Counted from the stretch's first letter, positions 9,695-19,039 are shown. The stretch: 64,000 nucleotides of DNA from Flavobacteriales bacterium UBA1494 (GCA_905182175.1 CAJJAT010000014.1:247848-311847), one strand, 5' to 3'. Made by a program: numbers and translations. The notes: generated by a model not told the origin, from the letters alone.

Positions 9695-10648
9695 ATGAAA
9701 ATAAATACGTTTTTTTCAGGGCTCACCTTAGCGATTCTATTTATAGGATGTGACAAAATAAGTGACCCAATTCCTAGAGACCTAGGAACTAGCATCAATG
9801 CAGGTGGTGGAGTTGAAATAATTGCGGAACCAGAATTTGGCTTTACTGATTCTGCTTCAATTGCTCAATTCATTGACACAAACACTTGGAAAACCTCTAA
9901 TGGAGCAGATAATTCTACCAGACGGTTTATTGTTTTGGAAGAATTTACTGGTCATAAATGTACTAGTTGTCCAAAAGGAACGAGGGAAATCGTGAGGCTT
10001 CAAGGAGTTTTTGGAGAACAACTCATTCCTGTTGGCATACATGCAGGACAGTTTGCAAGACCAAATGGTCCGGGTTCGTTTATGTACACTACTGACTTTA
10101 GAATAAAAGGAGAAGGCGGTAACGATGACGTTGGCAAAGCATATTCTGATTTATTTGTGGTAGATGGATACCCTAGAGGAGTTGTTAGTAGAATTGGCAG
10201 GGTTGAACCTGAGACGGCTTGGGAATCGTCCATTCAGAATCTTTTAGCTGATTTGCCTCTCGCAAAAATGGGAATGACAAATTTCTATGACTCTATTAAT
10301 AATGTAGTACGGTCGCAAGTAGACATTGAATGGTTATTACCCACAACGGAACAATACAGTCTTCAATTTTACGCCATTGAGGGTAAAATTATAGATTGGC
10401 AACTAGACGGAGCATTTGACAACCCCAACTATGAGCACAAGTTTGTTTTAAGAAAGATTGTAAATGGGGTTTTTGGGAAAACACTAGAAACTCCTGTTGT
10501 TGGGTCAGAACAAAAAATACAATACATCTTTAATCTCGATGATAATTGGGAGACAAAGAACATGGAAATTGTTGCCTTTATTTTTAATAGAGATCAAGCC
10601 ATTAATGAGACAATTCAAGCAAACTCTGCATTTATCCTTCAGAAATAA
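9695..10648 (+). CDS. Omp28-related lipoprotein with thioredoxin-like CxxC
   Basis: A 317-residue lipoprotein of the Omp28-related family. The signal peptide ends in a lipobox (LAILFIGCD), so the protein is anchored by a lipidated cysteine. The segment FIVLEEFTGHKCTSCPKGTREI followed by LIPVGIHAGQFARP looks like a thioredoxin fold with a CTSC active site, and YPRGVVSR would be the cis-proline region. Homologues are known as surface or outer-membrane proteins in periodontal Bacteroidota. It directly follows the DUF6029 barrel gene. A redox role at the outer membrane is inference. Confidence 0.83.
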   Translation: MKINTFFSGLTLAILFIGCDKISDPIPRDLGTSINAGGGVEIIAEPEFGFTDSASIAQFIDTNTWKTSNGADNSTRRFIVLEEFTGHKCTSCPKGTREIVRLQGVFGEQLIPVGIHAGQFARPNGPGSFMYTTDFRIKGEGGNDDVGKAYSDLFVVDGYPRGVVSRIGRVEPETAWESSIQNLLADLPLAKMGMTNFYDSINNVVRSQVDIEWLLPTTEQYSLQFYAIEGKIIDWQLDGAFDNPNYEHKFVLRKIVNGVFGKTLETPVVGSEQKIQYIFNLDDNWETKNMEIVAFIFNRDQAINETIQANSAFILQK

Positions 10649-10687
10649 AAATCACGAACCCTTTTCTATTCAAACGGTTTTATTGGT

Positions 10688-11308
10688 ATGAGAAATGCTC
10701 TTTTCCTGCTCTTCTTCTTCACCACCATCACATTATCAGCCCAAAAATTCAGGGCTGGAGCATCTTTTGGCATCAACGCTTCTCAAATAAGTGGTGATGG
10801 CTATTCTGGTTTTAATAAAGCTGGGATTACTGCAGGTGTATTTTCAAACACAAAAATTTCTGATATCCTCGATTTACAATTCGAAATTAATTTTAGTGAA
10901 AAAGGTAGCCGAAAAAATGCTCGACCGGACAAGGACGATAATGATTTCTTTCTACTGAGAATGCCGTACATAGAAATCCCATTGATGTTGCAGTACCATA
11001 AAAAAAAGTTTACATACGAGGCCGGATTATCGTATAGTCGATTAATATCTTATTACTTAGAAGATGAAGATGGAACTCTTGATCTAGAACCCCAATTAAA
11101 TCAATTTAACACTGCTGATTTTGCTTTTTTAATTGGTGTTAATTTTGATTTAACAGAACATTTAAAAATGAACTGGAGGTATAACAACTCAATAATTCCA
11201 TTTCGGAAATATGATAGTGGTGGAAGACTATTATTTGACAGCGGAATGTATCATCACTATATAGCTTTTACTTTACGATACCAATTTTACGGAACAAATG
11301 AAAAATAA
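10688..11308 (+). CDS. PorT-family outer-membrane beta-barrel protein
   Basis: A 206-residue protein with a signal peptide (ALFLLFFFTTITLSAQ) and an eight-strand type barrel: FRAGASFGINASQISGDG, then GITAGVFSNTKISDILDLQF and LRMPYIEIPLMLQYHKKKF, a pattern typical of the PorT/OmpA-like family in Bacteroidota. PorT itself is a T9SS component, but this family is large and a T9SS role cannot be claimed from sequence. Its end overlaps the ubiX start by 11 bases, so the two are translationally coupled. Confidence 0.78.
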   Translation: MRNALFLLFFFTTITLSAQKFRAGASFGINASQISGDGYSGFNKAGITAGVFSNTKISDILDLQFEINFSEKGSRKNARPDKDDNDFFLLRMPYIEIPLMLQYHKKKFTYEAGLSYSRLISYYLEDEDGTLDLEPQLNQFNTADFAFLIGVNFDLTEHLKMNWRYNNSIIPFRKYDSGGRLLFDSGMYHHYIAFTLRYQFYGTNEK

Positions 11309-11861
11309 GATTGTCATTGCCATATCAGGAGCTTCGGGCTCTATTTATGCTAAACTGTTACTAGACAGACTAGTTGAACTTCAAGACCAAATCGAAGCAG
11401 TCGGCGTAATCATGTCAGACAATGCTAAACTGAATTGGCAGCTTGAATTGAAAAATAAAGATTACGATAACTATCCATTTAGTTTTTACTCAAAGAATGA
11501 TTTCATGGCACCCTTTGCATCAGGTTCAGCCAAGTACAACTCTATGGTAGTTGTTCCTTGCTCTATGGGTGCATTGGGTAGAATCGCTACAGGTGTGTCA
11601 AACGATTTAACTACTAGAGCAGCAGATGTTATTTTAAAGGAACGAAGAAAACTAATCTTGGTCGCTCGGGATACCCCCCTAAGTTTAATTCATTTACACA
11701 ACATGACTACTGTGACTCAAGCAGGAGGAATCATTTGCCCGGCCATTCCTTCGTTCTACAGCCAACCAAGATCAATTGACGAATTAGCAATGACAGTGGT
11801 GAGTAGAATAATTGATTTACTTAGCCTAGAAGACAGCAGCTACCGTTGGGGAGAGCAGTAA
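11298..11861 (+). CDS. ubiX: Flavin prenyltransferase UbiX
   Basis: Makes prenylated FMN, the cofactor of UbiD-type decarboxylases, which in this kind of organism serve menaquinone or aromatic acid metabolism. The 187-residue protein has the N-terminal FMN-binding ISGASGSIYAKLLLDRL and the diagnostic VVPCSMGALGRIATGVSNDL, followed by ADVILKERRKLILVARDTPL. It overlaps the upstream barrel gene by 11 bases. No ubiD is in the window. Confidence 0.96.
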   Translation: MKNKIVIAISGASGSIYAKLLLDRLVELQDQIEAVGVIMSDNAKLNWQLELKNKDYDNYPFSFYSKNDFMAPFASGSAKYNSMVVVPCSMGALGRIATGVSNDLTTRAADVILKERRKLILVARDTPLSLIHLHNMTTVTQAGGIICPAIPSFYSQPRSIDELAMTVVSRIIDLLSLEDSSYRWGEQ

Positions 11862-11871
11862 AAAACAGGTG

Positions 11872-11902
11872 GTCTAATGTTAAATGTTCAAAAATATTAG
11901 AC
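11872..11902 (+). other. Imperfect hairpin after ubiX
   Basis: GTCTAAT and ATTAGAC form a 7-bp stem with a 17-base loop, 11 bases after the ubiX stop. There is no T-run, so if it ends transcription it is a weak terminator. Confidence 0.3.
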
Positions 11903-11974
11903 GTTCCCTAACAATTTAACTCTAATTCGTGCGTAACTTGTACTCAGAATTAAACCACTACCACAATGTACGAG

Positions 11975-12154
11975 ATGAGTAAAAAAGTACTTACAAGAGT
12001 TAGCTTTGATAGGGTACTTTTCAAAAAAGAATTAAATAAAGCGAGAAAGTGGCTTAAGCCAAAAGAATCTATAATGTTAAAAGCGTGGTGTTTAGCAACA
12101 TTCGGTCATGTTTACAGAGATGTAATTATAGAAGTGTTTGAGACAATTTCTTAA
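11975..12154 (+). CDS. Small conserved protein of unknown function
   Basis: A 59-residue basic protein starting MSKKVLTRVSFDRVLFKKEL and continuing with KARKWLKPKESIMLKAW. A second ATG nine bases upstream (11966) is also possible; I prefer the inner one because VSFD.xLFxKEL follows it as in similar small proteins I recall from flavobacteria. No signal peptide and no membrane segment are seen. It stands alone between ubiX and a terminator shared with the convergent queG. The helix-rich, Lys-rich composition could suit a nucleic-acid or regulatory role, but no function can be assigned. Confidence 0.7.
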   Translation: MSKKVLTRVSFDRVLFKKELNKARKWLKPKESIMLKAWCLATFGHVYRDVIIEVFETIS

Positions 12155-12180
12155 AACCTATCTGAAAAAACGTATTAACT

Positions 12181-12211
12181 AAGCCTCGAAGAAATTCGGG
12201 GCTTTATTTTT
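12181..12211 (+). terminator. Intrinsic terminator
   Basis: AAGCCTCGAA and TTCGGGGCTT pair over 10 bp (one G-U) around a GAAA tetraloop, followed by TATTTTTTT. It ends the small gene at 11975-12154 and overlaps the last bases of the convergent queG. Confidence 0.9.
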
Positions 12212-13127
12212 TTAAGAAATCTACATTTCTTTTCAATCCAGAAAATTTAGTTCTTTTAACTGCTGACTTACGAAATAACTTAGAAAAATCTTCTTGACCT
12301 AAAGCTTCCCAGTTCTCTTTGGTCATTTCAAGTAAACTTAGTCGAGGTTGGAAGCGCTCCTCTGTGTTCTGTTTACCGAATCTATTCCATGGACAAACAT
12401 CTTGACAAATGTCACAACCAAACATCCAATTTTGGAGTTTACCTTGAAAGTCGTCCGGTAATGTTTCGTCTTTCAACTCTATTGTTAAGTATGAAATACA
12501 TTTGTTAGAATCAATTTGCCGCTGCTGTAAGATTGCATCAGTAGGACAACTATCGATACATTTAGTGCATGTTCCACAGTAATCTTTTATTGGGCCGTCT
12601 GGCTCTAATTCTAAATCAATTATTAGCTCAGCTAAAAAGAAGTCTGACCCACTATTTTTGTTAATCAGCATGCTGTTTTTCCCAATCCATCCTAACCCAC
12701 TTTTTCTAGCCCAAGCGCGCTCTAAGACAGGAGCCGAATCCACAAATGACCTCCCTTCCACTTTTCCTATTTGCTCTTCCAATAAATGAAAAAACTCATT
12801 CAGTTTATCTCGAACAACAAAATGATAATCTTCACCATAAGCATACTTGGCCAATTGTGGCGCTTTCGAGTCTTCTTGTCGCAGTTTTGTATGGTAGTTA
12901 TACATTAACGACACAACAGCCTTCGAGCCTTCTACAAGCTTTGTGGGATCCACTCTTTTATCAAAGTGGTTACCCATATAACCCATTTTCCCATTACCTT
13001 TAAGATTGAGCCACTCCTCAAAACGAACTGCATCGTCTGGCAAAAATTCAGCCTTTGAAATACCAACGTAATCAAAACCTAATTGGCGCGCAATACTCTT
13101 TACAATTTGGGTGTTACTCAATAACAT
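12204..13127 (-). CDS. queG: Epoxyqueuosine reductase QueG
   Basis: Performs the last step of queuosine tRNA modification, reducing epoxyqueuosine using cobalamin and two [4Fe-4S] clusters. The 307-residue protein shows the ferredoxin-type motifs DYCGTCTKCIDSCPTDAI and CDICQDVCPWNRF, and the N-terminal cobalamin-binding region (GFDYVGISKAEFLPDDAVRF, and LERAWARKSGLGWIGKNSML). It starts 3 bases after the ruvB stop, so the two genes form an operon with ruvB first. Confidence 0.96.
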   Translation of the reverse strand: MLLSNTQIVKSIARQLGFDYVGISKAEFLPDDAVRFEEWLNLKGNGKMGYMGNHFDKRVDPTKLVEGSKAVVSLMYNYHTKLRQEDSKAPQLAKYAYGEDYHFVVRDKLNEFFHLLEEQIGKVEGRSFVDSAPVLERAWARKSGLGWIGKNSMLINKNSGSDFFLAELIIDLELEPDGPIKDYCGTCTKCIDSCPTDAILQQRQIDSNKCISYLTIELKDETLPDDFQGKLQNWMFGCDICQDVCPWNRFGKQNTEERFQPRLSLLEMTKENWEALGQEDFSKLFRKSAVKRTKFSGLKRNVDFLKK

Positions 13128-13130
13128 GAC

Positions 13131-14156
13131 TTACTCGAAAAGTGTTCCTTCATTTCGAGTATTCCTTCTGCCTAGGTGTTTATAAGCTGCATCCGTTACT
13201 TCTCTACCTCTCGGCGTACGAGCTATAAACCCTTCTTTAATTAAAAAAGGCTCGTATACTTCTTCTATCGTTCCCGCTTGCTCACCAACTGCTGTTGCAA
13301 TAGTAGAAAGACCAACTGGCCCACCTTTGAACTTATCTATGATCGTAATCAAGATTCGATTATCCATCTCGTCTAAACCGTATTTATCAACATTTAATGC
13401 ACCTAAAGCAATCAATGCTATTTTTAAATCTACGTTCCCATTTCCTTTAATTTGGGCAAAATCTCGAACCCTTCGTAATAATGAATTTACGATCCGAGGG
13501 GTTCCTCTACTTCTTCCTGCTATCTCATATGCTGCATCATTGTCAACCTGAATATTCAAAATGCCAGATGATCTGTTAACAATTGTCGCCAACAAATCTT
13601 TGTCGTAATATTCTAATCGGGAGTTGATTCCAAAACGAGCTCTTAGTGGAGCAGTTAATAGGCCAGCTCTTGTCGTCGCACCAATTAGAGTAAAAGGATT
13701 TAACATGATTTGAACACTTCTTGCATTTGGTCCAGAATCAATCATAATATCGATTTTGTAGTCTTCCATAGCCGAATACAAATACTCTTCAACTACAGAG
13801 CTTAATCGATGAATTTCATCAATAAATAAAACATCTCCTTCTTCTAAATTGGTCAAAAGTCCTGCCAAATCTGCCGGCTTCTCAAGAACAGGGCCGGATG
13901 TTACTCGAAAAGAGACATCCATTTCGTTAGCAATAATATTCGCCAAGGTAGTTTTACCTAATCCAGGAGGTCCGTGCAGTAAAACATGGTCTAACGCCTC
14001 TCCCCTCTGGGAAGCAGCAGAGACAAAAATCCGAAGATTCTCAGTCACTGGACCTTGACCAGTGAAATCATCAAAACTTAATGGGCGTAATACCTTTTCT
14101 ATCTCTACTTCACCTGACCTTTCTATGTCAATATTCGGATCTAAATTCTCATTCAT
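13131..14156 (-). CDS. ruvB: Holliday junction helicase RuvB
   Basis: Hexameric AAA+ motor of the RuvABC resolvasome. The 341-residue protein has an N-terminal [19 protein letters not shown], Walker A ([18 protein letters not shown]), Walker B ([12 protein letters not shown]), sensor 1 ([20 protein letters not shown]), the arginine-containing [20 protein letters not shown] and a C-terminal winged helix ([19 protein letters not shown]). It is upstream of and tightly spaced with queG. Confidence 0.98.
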   Translation of the reverse strand: MNENLDPNIDIERSGEVEIEKVLRPLSFDDFTGQGPVTENLRIFVSAASQRGEALDHVLLHGPPGLGKTTLANIIANEMDVSFRVTSGPVLEKPADLAGLLTNLEEGDVLFIDEIHRLSSVVEEYLYSAMEDYKIDIMIDSGPNARSVQIMLNPFTLIGATTRAGLLTAPLRARFGINSRLEYYDKDLLATIVNRSSGILNIQVDNDAAYEIAGRSRGTPRIVNSLLRRVRDFAQIKGNGNVDLKIALIALGALNVDKYGLDEMDNRILITIIDKFKGGPVGLSTIATAVGEQAGTIEEVYEPFLIKEGFIARTPRGREVTDAAYKHLGRRNTRNEGTLFE

Positions 14157-14188
14157 ACTTTTATCATCTGCTTCTCAAAGCTAACCAT

Positions 14189-14821
14189 TTAATCAATGTT
14201 CAAATCTCTAAAAACATCTTGAAAATATATTCCGGTTTTAAATATAAAAACCGGGGAGGTAAATTTCTCTTCCAATTGTTGGTTGGGAATAATCATCAAA
14301 CGATACCCTATCCCAAATCCTGCCCCAAAATACTTTAAAAAGCGATACTGAAACGTAATAGCAGGTTCGTAACTTATAACAAATTCCTTTTTCAATTGAC
14401 CAGCACCTTGGTTTCCTGAATTTTTATAAAAAGAACTTCCGAAACCGAATTGAACCGGAATGGATAACTCCCACTTATCATTTCTAAAGAATACGTATTC
14501 TACATATGGGCTAACATTATAAAAGGCAAGCCTCACTCTTCTCTCTATCCCTTGATCTGTTATAATCCGCGAGAGTGGCGACCACAATTCATTGTAACCT
14601 ATCCCAAAGCTTAACTTTTCTTCAAATTGTACCCCCAATTTAACACCAACCGTCTTGACTCCGGTTTGGTTAATAAAGGAGTGCCTTGAATCCATTCGAA
14701 GCTCAAGCTTTGGCTTTTTAGTGATTGCAGTTTTTAATTCCTCCTCAAATGACTGCGCCTTTGTATTCGAAACAAAAATCAAAACCAAACAAAAAAAGAA
14801 AGTGCAATTAAGTTTTGGCAT
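14189..14821 (-). CDS. Putative outer-membrane protein of unknown function
   Basis: A 210-residue secreted protein starting at ATG 14821 (MPKLNCTFFFCLVLIFVSNT signal peptide). The frame is open upstream to 14965, but that part overlaps ctaD and is not credible. After the signal peptide come alternating strands such as TVGVKLGVQFEEKLSFGIGY and YRFLKYFGAGFGIGYRL, consistent with a small beta-barrel of eight or so strands. I cannot name the family. Its start codon immediately follows the T-tract of the terminator of the upstream oxidase operon. Confidence 0.72.
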   Translation of the reverse strand: MPKLNCTFFFCLVLIFVSNTKAQSFEEELKTAITKKPKLELRMDSRHSFINQTGVKTVGVKLGVQFEEKLSFGIGYNELWSPLSRIITDQGIERRVRLAFYNVSPYVEYVFFRNDKWELSIPVQFGFGSSFYKNSGNQGAGQLKKEFVISYEPAITFQYRFLKYFGAGFGIGYRLMIIPNQQLEEKFTSPVFIFKTGIYFQDVFRDLNID

Positions 14822-14826
14822 AAAAA

Positions 14827-14854
14827 AAATGTCCTTACAAAAGTAAGGACATTT
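14827..14854 (-). terminator. Terminator of the act-cox operon, with a -7 box in its loop
   Basis: A perfect 12-bp stem AAATGTCCTTAC / GTAAGGACATTT with a 4-base loop follows the ctaD stop by about 20 bases. On the minus strand it is followed by a T-run, so it should end the 11-kb operon. The minus-strand loop region also reads TACTTTTG (14845-14838), a match to the -7 consensus TAnnTTTG, about 17 bases before the ATG at 14821. Confidence 0.85.
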
Positions 14855-14874
14855 AAATATTTTAATATACTTTT

Positions 14875-16635
14875 TTAATGACTTTCCTCCTCGCCTTCTC
14901 TTAAAGGTTCTGTCTGTAGAATAAAGTCTTCTTCCATACCAGGCTTTGAGTAATCGTAAGGCCATCTATAAACTACAGGTAATTCCCCAGGCCAATTTCC
15001 GTGAATATGTTTCACAGGGGTAGTCCACTCTAACGTTGTTGATTCCCATGGATTTTGTGGAGCCTTAGGTCCTTTGAACATACTATAGAATACATTGAAT
15101 ATAAAAAATAACTGGGCAAAGCCAGCAACCAACGCAAAAACAGTGATTAGCTCATTTATATCATACATCTCATTAAACATAGGAAATTCTGTATTGGCGT
15201 AATATCTTCTTGGTACACCTGCCAGACCTAAAAAGTGCATTGGAAAGAAAACACCATACGAACATACAATTGTTGCCCAAAAATGTATGTATCCAAGATT
15301 CTTATCCAACATTCTTCCAAACATTTTCGGGAACCAATGATAAATACCGCTAATCATACCAAATGTACCAGATAATCCCATAACAATATGGAAGTGACCA
15401 ACAACAAAATATGTATCGTGGACGTTAATATCTAATGCAGAATCACCTAAAATAATACCCGTTAATCCACCTGTAATAAAGGTTGAAACCAATCCAATCG
15501 CAAATAGCATGGCAGGAGTGAATCGGATGTTTCCTTTCCACAATGTGGTCAAATAATTAAATACCTTAACAGCAGAAGGAATCGCTACAAGTAGCGTAGT
15601 AAATGTAAACACAGCACCTAAGAAAGGATTCATTCCTGTTATAAACATGTGGTGTCCCCAGACTAAAAATGAGATAAAAGCAATTGCTAGAATTGATCCA
15701 ATCATAGCTCTATAACCAAATATTGGCTTTCTCGAGTTAGTAGCAACTACTTCGGAGGTAATACCCAGTGCGGGTAATAAGATTATATATACTTCAGGAT
15801 GTCCTAAAAACCAAAATAAATGTTCGTACAATATTGGAGACCCACCTGCAACTTCTAAAGCACCACCTGAAATGTATATGTCTGAAAGATAAAAACTTGT
15901 TCCAAAACTTCTATCAAATAATAACAACAATACTGCTGAAAAAAGGACGGGGAAGGATAGCACACCTAACACAGCTGTAATCATAAAAGCCCATATAGTT
16001 AGAGGAAGCCTTGTCATTGTCATACCTTTAGTTCGAAGATTAAATACAGTCACAATGTAGTTTAACGACCCAATAAGTGAAGAAACAATGAACAAAGTCA
16101 TCGAAATAATCCACAAGGTCATTCCCATACCAGAACCGGGCATTGCTTGCGGTAAAGCACTTAAAGGAGGATAAATAGTCCAACCACCCGCAGCAGGTCC
16201 CCCTTCTACAAATAAGGAGGAAATCATTATACATGAAGAAAGAAAAAAGAACCAATAAGACAATAGATTCATGAATCCTGATGCCATATCTCTAGCACCG
16301 ATTTGTAGTGGAATAAGTAGGTTACTAAAAGTTCCACTCAACCCGGCGGTTAAAAGGAAAAAAACCATAATAGTTCCATGAATTGTAACCAAGGCTAAGT
16401 ACTTATCAGGTGCCAAAATACCTTCAGGAGCCCAACTTCCTAGAATTGGTTCTAAAAAAGCAAAACTTTCACCAGGATAACCGAGTTGGAGTCTAAAAAT
16501 CATGGACATAATCATACCAATAAGTCCCATTATAGAACCAGTTAAGAAAAATTGCTTTGCAATCATCTTATGATCCGTACTAAAAATGTACTTGAATAAA
16601 AAATCGTTGTCTTCGTGGTGTGCTATTGCTCCCAT
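14875..16635 (-). CDS. ctaD: Cytochrome c oxidase subunit I
   Basis: Catalytic subunit of a heme-copper oxidase that reduces oxygen to water and pumps protons. The 586-residue polytopic protein carries the CuB/Tyr-crosslink motif FLGHPEVYIILLPALGI, the second CuB histidine pair VWGHHMFITGMN, the heme ligands in VHDTYFVVGHFHIVMGLSGT, and an early heme a ligand region (ALVTIHGTIMVFFLL). The GHPEVY motif marks the A-type family. It is the last gene of the leftward act-cox operon and is followed by a terminator. No subunit III gene is nearby. Confidence 0.98.
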   Translation of the reverse strand: MGAIAHHEDNDFLFKYIFSTDHKMIAKQFFLTGSIMGLIGMIMSMIFRLQLGYPGESFAFLEPILGSWAPEGILAPDKYLALVTIHGTIMVFFLLTAGLSGTFSNLLIPLQIGARDMASGFMNLLSYWFFFLSSCIMISSLFVEGGPAAGGWTIYPPLSALPQAMPGSGMGMTLWIISMTLFIVSSLIGSLNYIVTVFNLRTKGMTMTRLPLTIWAFMITAVLGVLSFPVLFSAVLLLLFDRSFGTSFYLSDIYISGGALEVAGGSPILYEHLFWFLGHPEVYIILLPALGITSEVVATNSRKPIFGYRAMIGSILAIAFISFLVWGHHMFITGMNPFLGAVFTFTTLLVAIPSAVKVFNYLTTLWKGNIRFTPAMLFAIGLVSTFITGGLTGIILGDSALDINVHDTYFVVGHFHIVMGLSGTFGMISGIYHWFPKMFGRMLDKNLGYIHFWATIVCSYGVFFPMHFLGLAGVPRRYYANTEFPMFNEMYDINELITVFALVAGFAQLFFIFNVFYSMFKGPKAPQNPWESTTLEWTTPVKHIHGNWPGELPVVYRWPYDYSKPGMEEDFILQTEPLREGEEESH

Positions 16636-16656
16636 ATTCCTATTAATTTATCTTAA

Positions 16657-17724
16657 CTAATTTAACGTTGAAAGTTGAGTACCTTCTAATACTTTGGGTT
16701 GTATTGAATCTGATTGAGTTTCTATACCTTGATTCTTCATCATATTTTCTTCAACTGCTAAAAACACTTTTTGTTCACTCAACCATGTATCATAATCTTC
16801 TTGACTGACTACTTTGATCTCCATTTTCATGTTGTAATGAGCAGCACCACAAATCTTGTTGCATAACAAATAGTACTCGAACTCAGGATTACCCGTAATC
16901 ACCCTCATCTCTTCCGTTGTTTTAATCGGTTTAAACTTAAACCGAGTAGTCATCCCAGGAACACAATTCATTTGCGCTCTAAAATGCGGCATAAATGCTG
17001 AATGAATTACATCTTGCGCTCTAAAGTAAAACTGTATATCTTTATCAACTGGTAAATAAAATTCAGCTTTTACGTATTTATCATCCCACGCATTTTCATC
17101 TGTAGAATCTATACCTAGCATGTTTATGCCTTCAATTAACCTAACATTAGCCTTTCCAAATTTCCCATCTTCACCGGAATACCTTGCTGTCCAATCGAAC
17201 TGCCTAGCGTAAAGCTCAATTTCAATTTTGTCATCTTCAGCTGTAAGAGGTGTCGTGATCTCATTCCAAATACTTAATCCGTATAAAATAAGAACCAATA
17301 ACACAATCGCCGGAATAGCGGTCCACAATACCTCTAATTTGTTACTGTGAGAAAAATAGGTAGCTTTTCTGTTCTTATCATATGCATACTTCCAAGCAAA
17401 GTAAAACAACAAAATATGAGTGATAACAAATACTGGAGTAATTACTATCCACGTAATGTTCATTAGCTCATCTACAACCGCACCGTGCTCTGAAGCAGCC
17501 TCAGGCAGCATTCTATCTCCCCAGACCACTAACTGCCAGATGATGAAACCAAAATAAGCTATCAAAAACACAGGCATTAGCCTCGCTTGAAACCTATTCT
17601 CTTTTGCATTTGGCATGTAAGAATTTTCTCCCTTGGCAGTCGATACCATTTCTAGAACACTAACCACTTTACTTATGGCAATTATTCCTAGCACTACTCC
17701 TAATAAAATCAACAATTCAGTCAT
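16657..17724 (-). CDS. coxB: Cytochrome c oxidase subunit II
   Basis: Carries the CuA centre that accepts electrons. The 355-residue protein has an N-terminal membrane segment (LLILLGVVLGIIAISKVVSV), two further hydrophobic segments at about residues 48-70 and 90-115 and another near 135-155, then the cupredoxin domain. The CuA ligands are intact: CNKICGAAHYNMKME gives C-x3-C-x3-H-x2-M, and the first histidine lies in QDVIHSAFMPHFRAQM. The extra N-terminal membrane segment is common in Bacteroidota homologues. It sits between actF and ctaD with about 20-base gaps. Confidence 0.96.
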   Translation of the reverse strand: MTELLILLGVVLGIIAISKVVSVLEMVSTAKGENSYMPNAKENRFQARLMPVFLIAYFGFIIWQLVVWGDRMLPEAASEHGAVVDELMNITWIVITPVFVITHILLFYFAWKYAYDKNRKATYFSHSNKLEVLWTAIPAIVLLVLILYGLSIWNEITTPLTAEDDKIEIELYARQFDWTARYSGEDGKFGKANVRLIEGINMLGIDSTDENAWDDKYVKAEFYLPVDKDIQFYFRAQDVIHSAFMPHFRAQMNCVPGMTTRFKFKPIKTTEEMRVITGNPEFEYYLLCNKICGAAHYNMKMEIKVVSQEDYDTWLSEQKVFLAVEENMMKNQGIETQSDSIQPKVLEGTQLSTLN

Positions 17725-17742
17725 TATATTCTATTTAATCTT

Positions 17743-19005
17743 TTAGATATGTAAATGATTACTTTCATCCAAAAACGGATGTTTCACAACTGAGATAGGC
17801 GCCTTAGAGAAAGCTCTAAATACAACAAATAAGAACAGTCCCAAAAATCCTAATGCCATCCCAACCTCCATGAATCCAATTTCTGCATGAGCACCTAAAC
17901 TTCCAGGCATAACCATAAGGTATACATCTAACCAATGCCCTACAAAAATAATAAGACCAACTGTAATCATGTAACCTATTTGTCTCTTAGCATCTCTAGA
18001 TAACAGAATAACCATTGGGAACAAAAAGTTTACAAAGAATATACCCCAAAATAATCCTTTGTAGTGGTCGATTCTAATAACGTAGTAGGTAACCTCTTCA
18101 GGAATATTTGAATACCAAATCAACATAAACTGGGAAAACCACAAGTACGTCCATAAAAAACTAATTGCAAACATCCATTTCGCCGCATCGTGAATGTGAC
18201 TTTTATTTACGTTTGGCAAATAACCTTTGTGCTTCAACCAGATTGACACTAATACAAAAACGATTAAAAAACTTACCCACATTCCTGAAAAAACATACCA
18301 TCCAAATAACGTTGAGAACCAGTGCGTATCGATTGACATAATCCAGTCCCAAGAAGCAGTTGAAGAGGTAAAAGCAAAAAATACTAAAAACATTGCTGCA
18401 TAGGTCATGTTCTTAAAGTGAATTTTCGTGCCGCCAATGGCATCTTCCATTAAGGATCGTTTTCTGAAAAGGTTCGCAAAATAACACCAGACACCCAAGT
18501 AAATTAATGTTCTAATCCAAAAGAAAGGCTGGTTTAAGTAGGCTGACTTACCTGCAATTAATTTATCAAAATTAGAATTTTTTACAGCGCCGTCAACCAT
18601 TTCGTGAATATATTCAGGGTGAGCACTTCCAACAGTTGCTTCCATTACGAACTCATACATTACTGAAATATCCATCCAATGATATACATGATGCAAGTGG
18701 AACGATCCTGCAGCAAAGAAAATTATCAAAATTCCTGATCCAACAAATATATATTGCGAAATACCTTCAATAACTCTTTTAAGAGCGATCATATAACTTG
18801 CCTCAGTTGCATATTGCAAGGCTAAAAAAAACAACGCTCCTAAGCTAATTGCAAAATAGAAAAATCCATTCACAAAAATGTTAGCCCAAAATCTATTGTG
18901 GTGATCTGAAACATCGGTTGCGTATCCGAATACCATAGCGATAACTCCGATCAGCATAAATGCTGAAAATATAAGTTTTGCTTTTTTTGTAAAAATAAAA
19001 TCCAT
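17743..19005 (-). CDS. actF: Alternative complex III membrane subunit ActF
   Basis: A 420-residue polytopic inner-membrane protein with about ten hydrophobic segments, of the ActF type: an NrfD-like quinone-interacting subunit that pairs with ActC. Visible features include LIFSAFMLIGVIAMVFGYAT at the N-terminus, a region rich in His and Trp (HLHHVYHWMDISVMYEF) and DIDTHWFSTLFGWYVFSG-like IDTHWFSTLFGWYVFSG. Identification rests on these plus its place between actE and coxB in the fixed order actABCDEF. Confidence 0.93.
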   Translation of the reverse strand: MDFIFTKKAKLIFSAFMLIGVIAMVFGYATDVSDHHNRFWANIFVNGFFYFAISLGALFFLALQYATEASYMIALKRVIEGISQYIFVGSGILIIFFAAGSFHLHHVYHWMDISVMYEFVMEATVGSAHPEYIHEMVDGAVKNSNFDKLIAGKSAYLNQPFFWIRTLIYLGVWCYFANLFRKRSLMEDAIGGTKIHFKNMTYAAMFLVFFAFTSSTASWDWIMSIDTHWFSTLFGWYVFSGMWVSFLIVFVLVSIWLKHKGYLPNVNKSHIHDAAKWMFAISFLWTYLWFSQFMLIWYSNIPEEVTYYVIRIDHYKGLFWGIFFVNFLFPMVILLSRDAKRQIGYMITVGLIIFVGHWLDVYLMVMPGSLGAHAEIGFMEVGMALGFLGLFLFVVFRAFSKAPISVVKHPFLDESNHLHI

Positions 19006-19039
19006 GCTTTAGTTTTTTCTTCTTTTCTTGTCCGAATTT

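Noticed and set aside
7423..10648. A single operon of TlpA thioredoxin, DUF6029 barrel and Omp28-like lipoprotein
   Set aside because: A perfect 17-bp terminator (7955-7992) separates the thioredoxin gene; only the latter two are kept as a unit.
10688..11308. T9SS component PorT itself
   Set aside because: Only the general small-barrel pattern is seen; no genomic link to por genes, so the specific name was not used.
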